Source: Pseudomonadota bacterium
GTDB lineage: Bacteria > Myxococcota_A > UBA796 > SXON01
DNA length: 64,000 bases
Reading direction: 5' to 3'
Assembly (NCBI GenBank): GCA_030685065.1
Contig: JAUXQH010000115.1
Coordinates: forward strand, 62,001 to 126,000
The position numbers and the translations under genes were made by a program. The notes under the pieces were generated by a model. That model was not told the DNA's origin. It saw nothing but the letters and a program-made list of their open reading frames with translations, and made no database searches. This document shows positions 50,938 through 61,823 of this stretch, in pieces; the first letter of the stretch is position 1, and each line of letters begins with the position of its first letter.

Positions 50938-51957
50938 TCAGCTCCTGCGGATCCCCGGCCGAGGCTCCTCGGCCCGGATCGCGTCGCCCAGGTGCTCGAC
51001 ATCGTGGAGCAAGGACTCCCCGAGGTGCTCGACGTCGTGGAGCAGGGCCTCGCCGAGGTGCTCGACATCGCGGCGCACCAGCTCGCCGAACGCGCCCACG
51101 TCCCGGAGGACGACCCCGCCCATCGCCTCGACGTCGCGCACCACCGCGCCGAGCGGATCGGGGCGCGGCGCCAACGGCGCGAGGGGGCGGAGGAGGCCGT
51201 CGACCACGTCGTACATCCGGAGCGGCGTGGCGTTGTCGGCCACCGCGTAGGGCGAGAAGATACGGAGCGGGCCGCCCACCACCAACCCCCTCTCCTTGCG
51301 ACGGTGGATGTGCCCGTGCAACACCGACACGTTGTCGCGCGCCTCGAGCAGGCCGGTCACCTCCTCGTGGTTGAGGAGCCCGTGCACCCACTGGTGCATG
51401 ACCGCGTACGGGGGGTGGTGCTGCGCGATGACGACGGGGCGCCCGGGCTCGCGGCCGGCGATGGCCCCGACGTGATCGAGCGCGTGGGATTCGACGCGGC
51501 CGGACGAGCGGAGGAAGGTCTGCGGGACGGCGCTCGACACGGGCACGATCACGCAGTCGTCCAGCCAGGCGGCGCTGCCCTCGCGGCTGGTCCCCGCCCA
51601 CCGCGCCAACGGGCCCTGCACCGCGATGTCCCAGGGCACCGCGGTGCCGTAGGCGTCGTGGTTTCCGGGCAGGAGGGTGATGCGCTCGGGCGGGATTCCG
51701 CTCGCCTCGAGCACGTCCGCGAGGACCTCGTACTGGACGAGCGCGCCATCCTCCGTGAGGTCCCCCGTGATGACGAGGTGGTCGAACCCGTGGTCGGCGG
51801 CGGCACGCAGGGCCTGCTCGGCGCGCGCGCGGCGGGCGACGTAGTCGATGGAGCGCCGGAGCGAGAGGTAGTGCACGCGGAACCAGTCGCCCCCGCGCCG
51901 GGCCCGGACGGCGGGCTCGAGCAGGTGCAGGTCCGACAGATGGGCGATGCGTGTCAT
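50938..51957 (-). CDS. Metallophosphoesterase with 11-residue repeat tail
   Basis: Encodes 339 residues; ATG 51957 (MTRIAHLSDLHLLEPAV) is preferred over an earlier start. The phosphoesterase motifs are DLH, GDLTEDGA, GNHDAYG and VLHGHIHRRK, giving a full dimetal site. Similar to UDP-2,3-diacylglucosamine or cyclic-nucleotide phosphodiesterase-like proteins. The last 65 residues add 11-residue repeats DVEHLGEALLH, absent from most relatives. It may bind membrane through that tail. Confidence 0.85.
   Translation of the reverse strand: MTRIAHLSDLHLLEPAVRARRGGDWFRVHYLSLRRSIDYVARRARAEQALRAAADHGFDHLVITGDLTEDGALVQYEVLADVLEASGIPPERITLLPGNHDAYGTAVPWDIAVQGPLARWAGTSREGSAAWLDDCVIVPVSSAVPQTFLRSSGRVESHALDHVGAIAGREPGRPVVIAQHHPPYAVMHQWVHGLLNHEEVTGLLEARDNVSVLHGHIHRRKERGLVVGGPLRIFSPYAVADNATPLRMYDVVDGLLRPLAPLAPRPDPLGAVVRDVEAMGGVVLRDVGAFGELVRRDVEHLGEALLHDVEHLGESLLHDVEHLGDAIRAEEPRPGIRRS
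50989..51087. repeat. 33-bp coding repeats (11-residue units)
   Basis: Three units at 50989-51021, 51022-51054 and 51055-51087 with more divergent ones to the right. On the minus strand they encode DVEHLGE-type hendecads at the end of the metallophosphoesterase. Confidence 0.85.
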
Positions 51958-52057
51958 CTGGGATCCCCTACCCGTACAATGTCCCGGGCATGTCACGGGC
52001 GCGCGGAAGATTACGCGCCGCGACTTCGATGCCCCAGACGAGACGTGCCGCGCGGCG

Positions 52058-53404
52058 TCAAGGGAGGAGCGACGCGATCCACCCCACCGCCGCGGCCCCC
52101 AGCAGGAGCCTCACGACTCCCACTTCGTAGCGAAACACCGCGATTGCGGCCACAATCCCCACGACGACGGCGAGGGGGTCCGCCGCCGCGGCGGTGCCGT
52201 CGGGAAACACGGCGTGCAGGGCGAAGAATACGGCGAGGTTGACGATCACGCCCACCACCGCGGCGGTGACGCCGGCGAGGGGCGCGGTCAGCCGTGGCAT
52301 GTCCCGGGAGGCCTCGACGAGCGGGCCCCCGGCGAGGACGAAGAGGAACGAGGGGAGGAACGTGAAGAAGGTCGCGACGATGCCCCCGGCGACCGCCGAG
52401 AGCCACAGGGGCCACCCCGCCACCGGCACCTTCCACGCCCCGAGGAAGCCGACCCAGGTCACGATCATGATCAGGGGCCCGGGGGTGGCCTCGCCGAGCG
52501 CGAGCCCGTCCATCATCTCGGGGCCGAGGAGCCACCCGTGCGTCTCGACGGCGCCCTGGTACACGTACGGCAGGACCGCGTACGCGCCGCCGAACGTGAG
52601 CAGCGCCGCCTGCGTGAAGAAGCGGGCCATCGTCGCGAGCGTGCCGTCGGCCCCGCCGATCGAGAGCAGCCCTGCATAGCCGATGAGCCCGAGCGTCACC
52701 GTCACCGCCACCTGGCCGGCGAGGGTGACCGGCGAGAAGCGGGCCCAGCTCGGCACCGGCGTGTCCTCGTCGAGCACCGCCCGCCCGGCCCCGGTCGTCG
52801 CCACCGGCCCGTGCGGCCCGCCCGCGGCGAAGATCCCCGGCGCCACCCGCCCGCCGACGGCCCCGAGGAGGGCGGCGCCGAGCACGATCCACGGGAACGG
52901 AACGTCGAAGGCGAAGATGCCGACGAAGGAGGCCACCGCGATCGCCACGAGCACGGGGTGCCGCAACGTGCGCCGACCGATGCGCCACGCGGCGCCGAGC
53001 ACCACCGCGACCACGGCGGGGCGCACCCCGGACAGCACGGCGGTGACGACGGGAAGGTCACCGTGCGCGACGTAGAGCCACGAGAGCCCGAGGAGGATCC
53101 CCAGCGAGGGGAGCACGAAGAGCACGCCCGCCGCGATCCCGCCCACGACGCCGTGCAGGAGCCACCCGATGTACGTGGCGAGCTGCTGCGCCTCGGGGCC
53201 GGGCAGGACCATGCAGTACTGCAGCGCGTGGAGGAAGCGGCGCTCGCCGACCCACCGGCGCCGCTCCACCAGCTCGCGGTGCATCACGGCGATCTGGCCG
53301 GCGGGACCGCCGAAGCTGACGAAGCCGAGCCACACCCAGAACCGCAGCGCCGCCCCGAAGGAGGGCGGCGCGGGGGGTGTCGAGGAGGCCGCGGGGTCCA
53401 GCAG
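52058..53404 (-). CDS. chrA: Chromate transporter ChrA, two-domain
   Basis: Both CHR halves are present: WLGFVSFGGPAGQIAVMHRE, YCMVLPGPEAQQLATYIGWL in the first; TFGGAYAVLPYVYQGAVETH and EATPGPLIMIVTWVGFLGAW in the second. About 11-12 membrane segments. The only GTG in this part (53335) would cut off the usual N-terminal helix (PPSFGAALRFW); the frame is open back to the amber stop of the radical SAM gene at 53405-53407. A CTG start at 53404, just after that stop, is therefore the best guess. Efflux of chromate is expected. Confidence 0.88.
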   Translation of the reverse strand: MLDPAASSTPPAPPSFGAALRFWVWLGFVSFGGPAGQIAVMHRELVERRRWVGERRFLHALQYCMVLPGPEAQQLATYIGWLLHGVVGGIAAGVLFVLPSLGILLGLSWLYVAHGDLPVVTAVLSGVRPAVVAVVLGAAWRIGRRTLRHPVLVAIAVASFVGIFAFDVPFPWIVLGAALLGAVGGRVAPGIFAAGGPHGPVATTGAGRAVLDEDTPVPSWARFSPVTLAGQVAVTVTLGLIGYAGLLSIGGADGTLATMARFFTQAALLTFGGAYAVLPYVYQGAVETHGWLLGPEMMDGLALGEATPGPLIMIVTWVGFLGAWKVPVAGWPLWLSAVAGGIVATFFTFLPSFLFVLAGGPLVEASRDMPRLTAPLAGVTAAVVGVIVNLAVFFALHAVFPDGTAAAADPLAVVVGIVAAIAVFRYEVGVVRLLLGAAAVGWIASLLP

Positions 53405-54883
53405 CTAGACCGTGCCCCACTTGCCGATGCCGACGCTCGGCACCGCCTTCATGATGGAGCTCTTCAGGATCTCGGAGAGCACCGTGACCCCACCGAGCAT
53501 CTCCATGAGCTCCTCGCGCCCCTCGGACTTCGACAGCTTGCGCCGGATGAGATCCGGGCGAAGGTAGAAGTTCATGTAGGCCTTGGTGCGGTACTGGCGC
53601 AGGCGCTCGGCGGTGAACGTCTCCGTTTCGAGCTGGGGAATGGGCCCGCCACCGTTGATCGTGTAGCGGCGCCAGAAGTCCCCGTCGACGTAGCCGCGCT
53701 CCTGGGCGATCCGGTACAGGTCCGTCGCCGGGAGGGCGGTGGCGACCGAGTAGCTCGCCCAGTCGAGACCGATGCTCGAAGAGAAGCGGATCATCTCTTC
53801 CACGTCCGCGGGCGTGGCGTCGTAGTAGCCGACCATGAAGTAGCCGCGGGTCTCGATACCGACCTCACGCGCGATGCGGAACGCCTTCTCCGTCTGCTCG
53901 CGGGTGATCTGCTTGTTCATGATCTTGAGCACGCGGTCCGTGCCGGCCTCGACGCCCATGTGGATCGAGCGGAGCCCGGCGCGCTTGAGCAGCGTGAGGG
54001 TCTCGCGGTCGACCGTGTCGACGCGGGCGCGGATGTTGAAGCGCACCTTCAGGTTGCGACGGAGGATCTCCTCCGACAGCTTCCGCATGCGCTTCTTGCC
54101 GATGGTGAACGTCTCGTCGAACATGACGATCTCGCGCACGCCGTACGTCTTCTCGAGGAACTCCATCTCGTCGACGACGAGGATGGGATCGCGGAAGCGG
54201 AGCTTCTCGCTGTACACCTGGGAGCAGTAGCCACAGTGCCAGGGGCAGCCGCGCGTCGTCACCATGGTGGCGAACGGCTTGAGCAGCGTCAGGCAGTTGT
54301 AGCTGTTCATGGGGAGCAGATCCCACGCGGGCATCGGATACCGATCGATGTCCTTCGGGACCGGCCGGCTCGGGTTCTGGACGATCTCGCCGTCCTTCGT
54401 CCGGATGACCGTGCCCGGGATCTTGTCGAGCTCGGACCCGCTCTCCACGTGGTCGCAGATGTCGAGCATGGTCTCTTCGCCGTCGCCGACGACCGCCATG
54501 TCGAAGCAGTCCCACGTCATCGACTCTTTCGGGTAGATGGAGAGCTGGGGCCCGCCCACGACCACGAGGGCGCGGGGGTACTCGGCCTTCACCATCTGCG
54601 CGATCTCGATCGTGGCCGGCCAACCCAGCGTTTTCGCGGTCAGGGCGACGATGTCCGGCGCGAAGTCGCGCACGCGGCTGCCGGCGTCCTTCGGGTAGAG
54701 GTTCTCGGCGTGCAGATCGATCAAGCCCACCTGGTAGCCGTGGTGACGACACCAGGCGGCCAGCTGGGCGAGCGCGAGAGACGGGAAGATCCCGAGCTTC
54801 TCCGCGGCCTTCTTGCTCAACGGCTGCTGATCCGCGGCCTCGTGGTACTTGATGAAGAGGATCTTCGTCTTCTTCTGGGACAC
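53405..54883 (-). CDS. B12-binding-domain radical SAM enzyme
   Basis: Encodes 492 residues. GTG 54883 has GAGG at 5 nt. Residues about 5-140 are a cobalamin-binding domain (LALAQLAAWCRHHGYQVGLI, VVVGGPQLSIYP). The SAM motif TTRGCPWHCGYCSQ (C-x3-C-x2-C) binds the 4Fe-4S cluster, and SIHMGVEAGTDRVLKIMNKQ and GYFMVGYYDATPADVEEMIR are typical of the BchE/HpnJ type. Substrate unknown, often lipids or tetrapyrroles in this family. chrA follows in the same frame after one TAG. Confidence 0.92.
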   Translation of the reverse strand: MSQKKTKILFIKYHEAADQQPLSKKAAEKLGIFPSLALAQLAAWCRHHGYQVGLIDLHAENLYPKDAGSRVRDFAPDIVALTAKTLGWPATIEIAQMVKAEYPRALVVVGGPQLSIYPKESMTWDCFDMAVVGDGEETMLDICDHVESGSELDKIPGTVIRTKDGEIVQNPSRPVPKDIDRYPMPAWDLLPMNSYNCLTLLKPFATMVTTRGCPWHCGYCSQVYSEKLRFRDPILVVDEMEFLEKTYGVREIVMFDETFTIGKKRMRKLSEEILRRNLKVRFNIRARVDTVDRETLTLLKRAGLRSIHMGVEAGTDRVLKIMNKQITREQTEKAFRIAREVGIETRGYFMVGYYDATPADVEEMIRFSSSIGLDWASYSVATALPATDLYRIAQERGYVDGDFWRRYTINGGGPIPQLETETFTAERLRQYRTKAYMNFYLRPDLIRRKLSKSEGREELMEMLGGVTVLSEILKSSIMKAVPSVGIGKWGTV

Positions 54884-55169
54884 GCGCACCTCAGCAGGGA
54901 GATTGCCGAGTCTACCACCATCCGTCGCGGACCGAAGCGCAGACCAACGCGCCAACCTTAGTCCCGGATACCGAGCCGCCGGTCTGGTGCTACACTGTCC
55001 GGATGCGGACGTCGCTCGATGACGCTGGCACGGGCCTCGGCCTCATCCGAACTCCTGGTTCAAGGTTTCCGCGGGCCGCCCGCGCGCCTACCAGGAGAGC
55101 GGAGGCCCAACGGGCCGACCTCCTGCGCCGCAGTGACCGATGGGGCCACCCCCCGATGGAGTCTCCTCG

Positions 55170-55739
55170 ATGACCCTCCTCCTCCTCCTCGCCTGCACCA
55201 GCACCGACCTCGCGGTCGGGGACGACACCTCCTCCGGGAAGGACAAGGACACCGATACGTCCTCCCTCGAGCGGCCCCCGGTGGTGATCAACGAGTTCCT
55301 GGCGTTCAACGACACGATCAACAGCGACGCCGCGGGAGAGTTCGACGACTGGGTCGAGCTCTACAACACCGGCACCTCGATCGTCCAGTTCGACGGCCTC
55401 TACCTCTCGGATGACCAGGACGAGCCGCTGAAGTGGGCGCTCCCCACCGGTCAGGGCATCGACGCGGGCGGCTTCGCCCTGTTCTGGGCGGACGACGATG
55501 ACGGCGAGGGCGACTCGGGCGCCCCGAGCCAGGGAGATCGCCACCTGAGCTTCAACCTCGCCCGTGCGGGGGAGAGCATCATCCTCACCTACGCGGTGGC
55601 GGGTGACTCCGTGATGGTCGACGCGATCCAGTACGGCACGCAGCAGCCCGACATCTCCGCGGCCCGCCACCCGGACGGCAACGAAGATCAGCCGATGGAG
55701 TACGGCGTCCCGACGCCCGAAGCGACGAACGGCCCCTGA
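55170..55739 (+). CDS. Lamin-tail-domain lipoprotein
   Basis: Encodes 189 residues. ATG 55170 with GGAG upstream is preferred to the ATG at 55140. The signal TLLLLLACTSTD carries a lipobox (LLAC). An Asp/Ser/Thr/Lys-rich linker follows, then a lamin-tail domain: VVINEFLAFNDTINSDAAGE, DDWVELYNTGTSIVQFDGLY, and LSFNLARAGESIILTYAVAG. Surface-exposed in Myxococcota-like bacteria, possibly adhesive. The stop codon overlaps the left arm of a terminal inverted repeat element. Confidence 0.85.
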   Translation: MTLLLLLACTSTDLAVGDDTSSGKDKDTDTSSLERPPVVINEFLAFNDTINSDAAGEFDDWVELYNTGTSIVQFDGLYLSDDQDEPLKWALPTGQGIDAGGFALFWADDDDGEGDSGAPSQGDRHLSFNLARAGESIILTYAVAGDSVMVDAIQYGTQQPDISAARHPDGNEDQPMEYGVPTPEATNGP

Positions 55740-55896
55740 GAGCGTGACCGTCATTCTTCCCGTCGCGCGCTCACGTCTGCTGGGCGCGGCCGCGCGCCTT
55801 CCTCGGTCACAGGTCTCGACCTGCTCCCTCGTCAGCCGCCCAGCCGCGCCTCAGCAGCCGTTTCGCGCGCTCGGTCCCGAATGACGGTCACGCTCT
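55739..55896. repeat. 158-bp element with 18-bp terminal inverted repeats
   Basis: AGAGCGTGACCGTCATTC at 55739-55756 is perfectly inverted at 55879-55896. The interior shows further imperfect symmetry (GCGCGC, CTGCTG and GGCGCGGC on both sides), so the whole unit could fold as one long hairpin. It lies between two plus-strand genes. Either a miniature inverted-repeat element or a bidirectional terminator-like structure fits. Confidence 0.75.
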
Positions 55897-55918
55897 GAGC
55901 GGATCGGGGCTCCCGCGC

Positions 55919-57655
55919 GTGCGCCTCGCGCTCCTCCCGTTCGCCCTGGTGCTCTCGGCTTGCCCGCCGGACATCCCGGCGGATGCCCCCGCGGAGAAGA
56001 CCGAGGGCTCGGGCGACACGCTGATCATCGGTGTCCAGGCGGACGTGAAGGACTTCCTGCCGGTCCTCTACCAGTCCTCCGGCGATGGCAACGTCGTGGC
56101 GGCCCTGAACGTCCCGCTGCTCGAGACCGACTTCGACTGCGAGCTGCACTTCAAGCCGGCCTGGGCGAAGTCGTGGACCTTCTCCGAAGACGGTCGCACG
56201 ATCCGCATGGAGCTGGACGACCGGCTCACGTGGGCGGACGGAACACCCGTCACCGCCGAGGACCTGCGCTTCGCCTACGAGCTGGTGGCCGACCCCGCCG
56301 TGGCGAGCCCGCAGATCGAGAACCTCGCGCGCGTGAAGCCGGGCGCCTCGCCGCGGATCGTCGGTCCGACCACGATCGAGTTCGAGTTCACCGAGGCCTA
56401 TGACCGCACGCGCATGCTCGCCCACATCGGCAAGCTGGCCGCCGTGCCGAAGCACGTGCTCGACAATCCCTCGGTGGATCGACGCTCGCTGCGAGAACAT
56501 CCGCTCGACGCGCAGACCCCGATGGGGAACGGCGCATGGAAGCTCGCGAGCTGGGAGAAGGGCCTCAGGCTGGTGCTCGAGCCGAACGAACGCTTTTCCG
56601 GTCCCGATGCGATGCGCCCGAAGCTGGGACGCGTGATCCTCGAGGTGCTCCCCGACTACGCGGCCCGCCTCGAGGCCCTCCGCACCGGCGCGATCGATCT
56701 GATGGCGGATGTGCTGGTCACCGACGCCGACGCGCTGGCGTCCCGGTCGGCGCTCGGGGGCGGCGCGGACCTGGAGCTCCGCCGCCGGGGCTGGCGCACG
56801 ATGGACTACGTGGCCTGGAACGAGGTCGGTCGGACGTCCGCGGAGCCCTCGGGGAAGCCCGCGGAAGGCGCCGCCCATCCGCTCTTCGGCGACCGGGAGA
56901 TCCGCCGCGCGCTCGCGATGGCGATCGACACCGACGCGCTGATCCGCGACCTCCTGACGTCGTCGGTCACCGGCGAGGTGTACGGGCGCCCCGCGGTCGG
57001 CACCGTCACGCCGGCCCTGTGCGGGGTCCACAACGACGCCATCAAGCCGATCCCCTACGGGCCGGAGGACGCGCGGGCGCGGCTCCGGGAGCTCGGATGG
57101 GCGGACGCGAACGCCGATGGGTGGCTGGACAAGGACGGCCTGCCGTTCCGCTTCACCCTCCTCTATAACGACGACAACCCGCGGCGGGGCGGCGCGGCCG
57201 AGCGCGTGGCCGCCAACCTGCGGGCCGTCGGCGTGGACGTGGTGCTCGAGCCCCTTCACGGCGCCGTGTTCTTCACGCGGCTCCGCACCGGGGACTACGA
57301 CGCCGCCTTGTCGGGCTGGTCCGCCTCGCTCTACGTCGATCCGTCCGTGATCTGGGGCCCGGACAGCGAGTTCAATTTCACGCGCTACCGAAATCCCGAG
57401 GTGGCGCGGCTTCTGCGCGAGGGCCTCGCGGAGCCCGACAGCGCGCGATCGGCCGTGATCTGGCAGGAGCTGCAGCAGATCATCTACGAGGACCAGCCCT
57501 ACGCGTTCCTCTACTGGACCGACGAGATCGTGGCGGTCGACAAGCGCTTCCTGGACGCCAAGATCGACGTGCTCGGCGCCTGGAGGGATCTCGCGTCCTG
57601 GCACGTGTCCCCCGGAGCGGTCCGGCGTCCGATCGGCGCGGTCCCTCCCCGGTGA
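55919..57655 (+). CDS. ABC-transporter substrate-binding lipoprotein, peptide/nickel type (family 5)
   Basis: Encodes 578 residues from GTG 55919. The signal RLALLPFALVLSACPPD has lipobox LSAC. The family 5 fold is clear: LIIGVQADVKDFLPVLYQSS, WSFS-like SWTFSEDGRTIRMELDD, TWADGTPVTAEDLRFAYELV, IRRALAMAIDTDALIRDLLT and YEDQPYAFLYWTDEIVAVDK near the end. Full length. It would deliver oligopeptides or similar ligands to a permease that is not encoded nearby. Confidence 0.92.
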   Translation: MRLALLPFALVLSACPPDIPADAPAEKTEGSGDTLIIGVQADVKDFLPVLYQSSGDGNVVAALNVPLLETDFDCELHFKPAWAKSWTFSEDGRTIRMELDDRLTWADGTPVTAEDLRFAYELVADPAVASPQIENLARVKPGASPRIVGPTTIEFEFTEAYDRTRMLAHIGKLAAVPKHVLDNPSVDRRSLREHPLDAQTPMGNGAWKLASWEKGLRLVLEPNERFSGPDAMRPKLGRVILEVLPDYAARLEALRTGAIDLMADVLVTDADALASRSALGGGADLELRRRGWRTMDYVAWNEVGRTSAEPSGKPAEGAAHPLFGDREIRRALAMAIDTDALIRDLLTSSVTGEVYGRPAVGTVTPALCGVHNDAIKPIPYGPEDARARLRELGWADANADGWLDKDGLPFRFTLLYNDDNPRRGGAAERVAANLRAVGVDVVLEPLHGAVFFTRLRTGDYDAALSGWSASLYVDPSVIWGPDSEFNFTRYRNPEVARLLREGLAEPDSARSAVIWQELQQIIYEDQPYAFLYWTDEIVAVDKRFLDAKIDVLGAWRDLASWHVSPGAVRRPIGAVPPR

Positions 57656-57746
57656 CCGCGGGGGGTGGCCGGCCGGCCCCCCCGTTCCCGAATCTCGTGC
57701 GCGTTCCGTCACACGGACGTTAAACGCAGGCCTTCGGAGGAAGCCC

Positions 57747-59585
<1,839 letters not shown>

Positions 59586-59624
59586 ACCCGTGAGAGCCGA
59601 GTGCGCGTGGGTTACGAGGCGCCG

Positions 59625-60902
59625 ATGTCGTCTCGCATCCCCGGGTTCTACCGCCTGACTCCGGAGGCCCGCCTCGCCGCCGTCGCCTCCCACGTCGGGC
59701 TCACGGCGGCGGAGCTCCTCGCCTACACCGACGCCGGGCTCTCGCTCACCCGCGCCGACGCGATGATCGAGAACGTGATCGGCCTGCTCGCGCTCCCGTG
59801 CGGCGTGGCGGTCAACCTCGTGATGAACGGGCGGGACCGCCTCGTCCCCATGGCGGTAGAGGAGCCGAGCGTCGTAGCGGCCGTGTCCAACATGGCGCGG
59901 ATCGCGCGGCCGAGCGGCGGGATCACCGCCGAGGCCGACACGAGCGAGATGATCGGGCAGGTGCAGATCATCGGCCCCTCGCCCGGCGCAGCGGAGCGCC
60001 TCCGGGCCGCCCTTCCGCGGCTCACGGAGCGCTGTCGCGGGGTGCACGTCCAGCTCGAGGAGCTCGGGGGCGGCGTGCGCGGGATGGAGGTGCGCGAGCT
60101 CCGCTACGACGAGCCGGGGGAGGCCCCCGAGGACATGGTGGTGCTCCACTTCTGGCTCGACTGTGTCGACGCGATGGGCGCCAACATGGTGAACACGCTC
60201 GCGGAGCGGCTCGCGCCCGAGGTCGCGAACATCTGCGGCGGCACCGTCGGCCTGCGCATCCTCTCGAACCTCGCCGAGCGTCGCCTCGCGCGGGCGACCG
60301 TGCGGCTGCGCCCCGAGGATCTCGATCCCGAAGACGGCGCCGTGATGGCCGAGGGCATCGCCGCCGCCTATCGCTTCGCCTACGCCGACCCCTACCGCGC
60401 CGCGACCCACAACAAGGGCATCATGAACGGCATCGACGCCGTGGCGATCGCGACGGGCAACGACTGGCGCGCGATCGAGGCCGGCGCCCACGCGTGGGCG
60501 GCACGCAGCGGAACCTACAAGCCCCTCTCCTCCTGGAAGATCGACCGTGAGGGCACCCTGGTGGGGGTGCTCACCCTGCCGCTCCAGGTCGGCACGGTCG
60601 GGGGGGCCACCCGGGTACACCCCACCGTGCAGGCCAACCTCAAGGTGGCCGAGGTGACCGGCGCGCGGGATCTCGCCTGCCTGATGGCCGCGGTCGGCCT
60701 CGTGCAGAACCTCGGCGCCCTCCGCGCCCTGGCCACGGAGGGCATCCAGGAGGGCCACATGCGCATGCATGCGCGCACGGTGGCGCTCGGAGCCGGCGCC
60801 GAGCCGGCCGAGGTGGCGGCGGTGGTGCTGGCGCTCGTCGCGACGCACGAATTCACGGCCGAGCGCGCGCAGGCCGAGCTCGCGCGGCTGCGCGCCGGGT
60901 AG
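59625..60902 (+). CDS. mvaA: Hydroxymethylglutaryl-CoA reductase, class II
   Basis: Encodes 425 residues; ATG 59625 with GAGG at 6 nt is preferred to GTG 59601. Class II features: ADAMIENVIGLLALPCGVAV with catalytic Glu, HNKGIMNGIDAVAIATGNDW with Lys and Asp, GTVGGATRVHPTVQANLKVA, and EGIQEGHMRMHARTVALGAG with the His. Reduces HMG-CoA to mevalonate (or the reverse). Followed at 4 bp by mevalonate kinase, so it serves isoprenoid synthesis. Confidence 0.95.
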   Translation: MSSRIPGFYRLTPEARLAAVASHVGLTAAELLAYTDAGLSLTRADAMIENVIGLLALPCGVAVNLVMNGRDRLVPMAVEEPSVVAAVSNMARIARPSGGITAEADTSEMIGQVQIIGPSPGAAERLRAALPRLTERCRGVHVQLEELGGGVRGMEVRELRYDEPGEAPEDMVVLHFWLDCVDAMGANMVNTLAERLAPEVANICGGTVGLRILSNLAERRLARATVRLRPEDLDPEDGAVMAEGIAAAYRFAYADPYRAATHNKGIMNGIDAVAIATGNDWRAIEAGAHAWAARSGTYKPLSSWKIDREGTLVGVLTLPLQVGTVGGATRVHPTVQANLKVAEVTGARDLACLMAAVGLVQNLGALRALATEGIQEGHMRMHARTVALGAGAEPAEVAAVVLALVATHEFTAERAQAELARLRAG

Positions 60903-60906
60903 CCGG

Positions 60907-61791
60907 GTGTCGCACGAGCAGTCCTCCAGCGGCCATGGCCCGTGGCGGGGATCCGCGCCCGGGAAGCTCATCCTCTCCGGCGAGCACGCGGTGGTGTACG
61001 GCTACCGCGCCGTGGCCGCCGCCGTGTCGCTGCGGACCACCGTCTCCTTGTCCCCTCGGTCCGGCCCGTCGGCGCTCGAACACAGCGCGATCCGGGATGA
61101 CCGCGTGTGGCCCGCGCTCGCGACGTTGCTTCCGGCGGACGGCCTGGGCGTCTCCATCGAATCGGACCTGCCCGTCGGCTGTGGCATGGGCTCGAGCGCC
61201 GCGCTCGCCATCGCGACCATCCGGGCGTTGGCCGCGCGGGAGGGCCGGGTCGCCGGCTTCACCGAGTGCTTCGCGAAGGGTTTTCTACCCGAGCGTGTGC
61301 TGCACGGGAACCCGTCCGGAGTGGACCACGCCGTCAGCGCGCTCGACAAGGTGGTGCTCTACCGGCGCGAAGGGCCGGAGATCGTGGCGCTCGACGTGCC
61401 ATCGCCGCTTCGCCTCGTCGTCGTCGACACGGGCACGCCCGGCGACACCGCCGCGATGGTGGCCGGTGTGCGCGAACGCGCGCCCCTCGCGGACCTGCGT
61501 CGCATCGGCGCGATCGCAGAGATGGTCTCGGCGCGGCTCCAGCGTGGCGAGGATCCCGGCCCCCTCCTCACCGAGAACCACGTCCTCCTGCGGCGCATCG
61601 GCGTGTCCACCCCCGCGCTCGACCGCGCGTGCGCCGTGCTGCTCGACGCCGGCGCCACCGGCGCGAAGCTCGCCGGGGCGGGCGGAGGGGGCGTGGCGAT
61701 CGGCGTGGTCACGCCCGAGACGGAGGCGCCCGTGCTCGACGCGGCCCGGGAAGCGGGCTTCCGCGCGTTCGGGGTGGTGGTGGGGGGCTGA
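60907..61791 (+). CDS. mvk: Mevalonate kinase
   Basis: Encodes 294 residues from GTG 60907, 4 bp after mvaA; the long upstream extension of this frame is Arg-rich and overlaps mvaA. GHMP-kinase motifs: SAPGKLILSGEHAVVYGYRA, the ATP loop PVGCGMGSSAALAIATIRAL, NPSGVDHAVSALDKVVLYRR, and the late loop KLAGAGGGGVAIGVV. Phosphorylates mevalonate at O5. Translationally close to mvaA. Confidence 0.94.
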   Translation: MSHEQSSSGHGPWRGSAPGKLILSGEHAVVYGYRAVAAAVSLRTTVSLSPRSGPSALEHSAIRDDRVWPALATLLPADGLGVSIESDLPVGCGMGSSAALAIATIRALAAREGRVAGFTECFAKGFLPERVLHGNPSGVDHAVSALDKVVLYRREGPEIVALDVPSPLRLVVVDTGTPGDTAAMVAGVRERAPLADLRRIGAIAEMVSARLQRGEDPGPLLTENHVLLRRIGVSTPALDRACAVLLDAGATGAKLAGAGGGGVAIGVVTPETEAPVLDAAREAGFRAFGVVVGG

Positions 61792-61823
61792 TGCGGTCGC
61801 GGCCTGCCGGCCTCGCCACGCGC

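Noticed and set aside
51947..54961. 1004-codon plus-strand frame antisense to chrA and the radical SAM gene.
   Set aside because: Shadow frame rich in His, Arg and Asp with no domain pattern; both real genes on the minus strand have full motifs.
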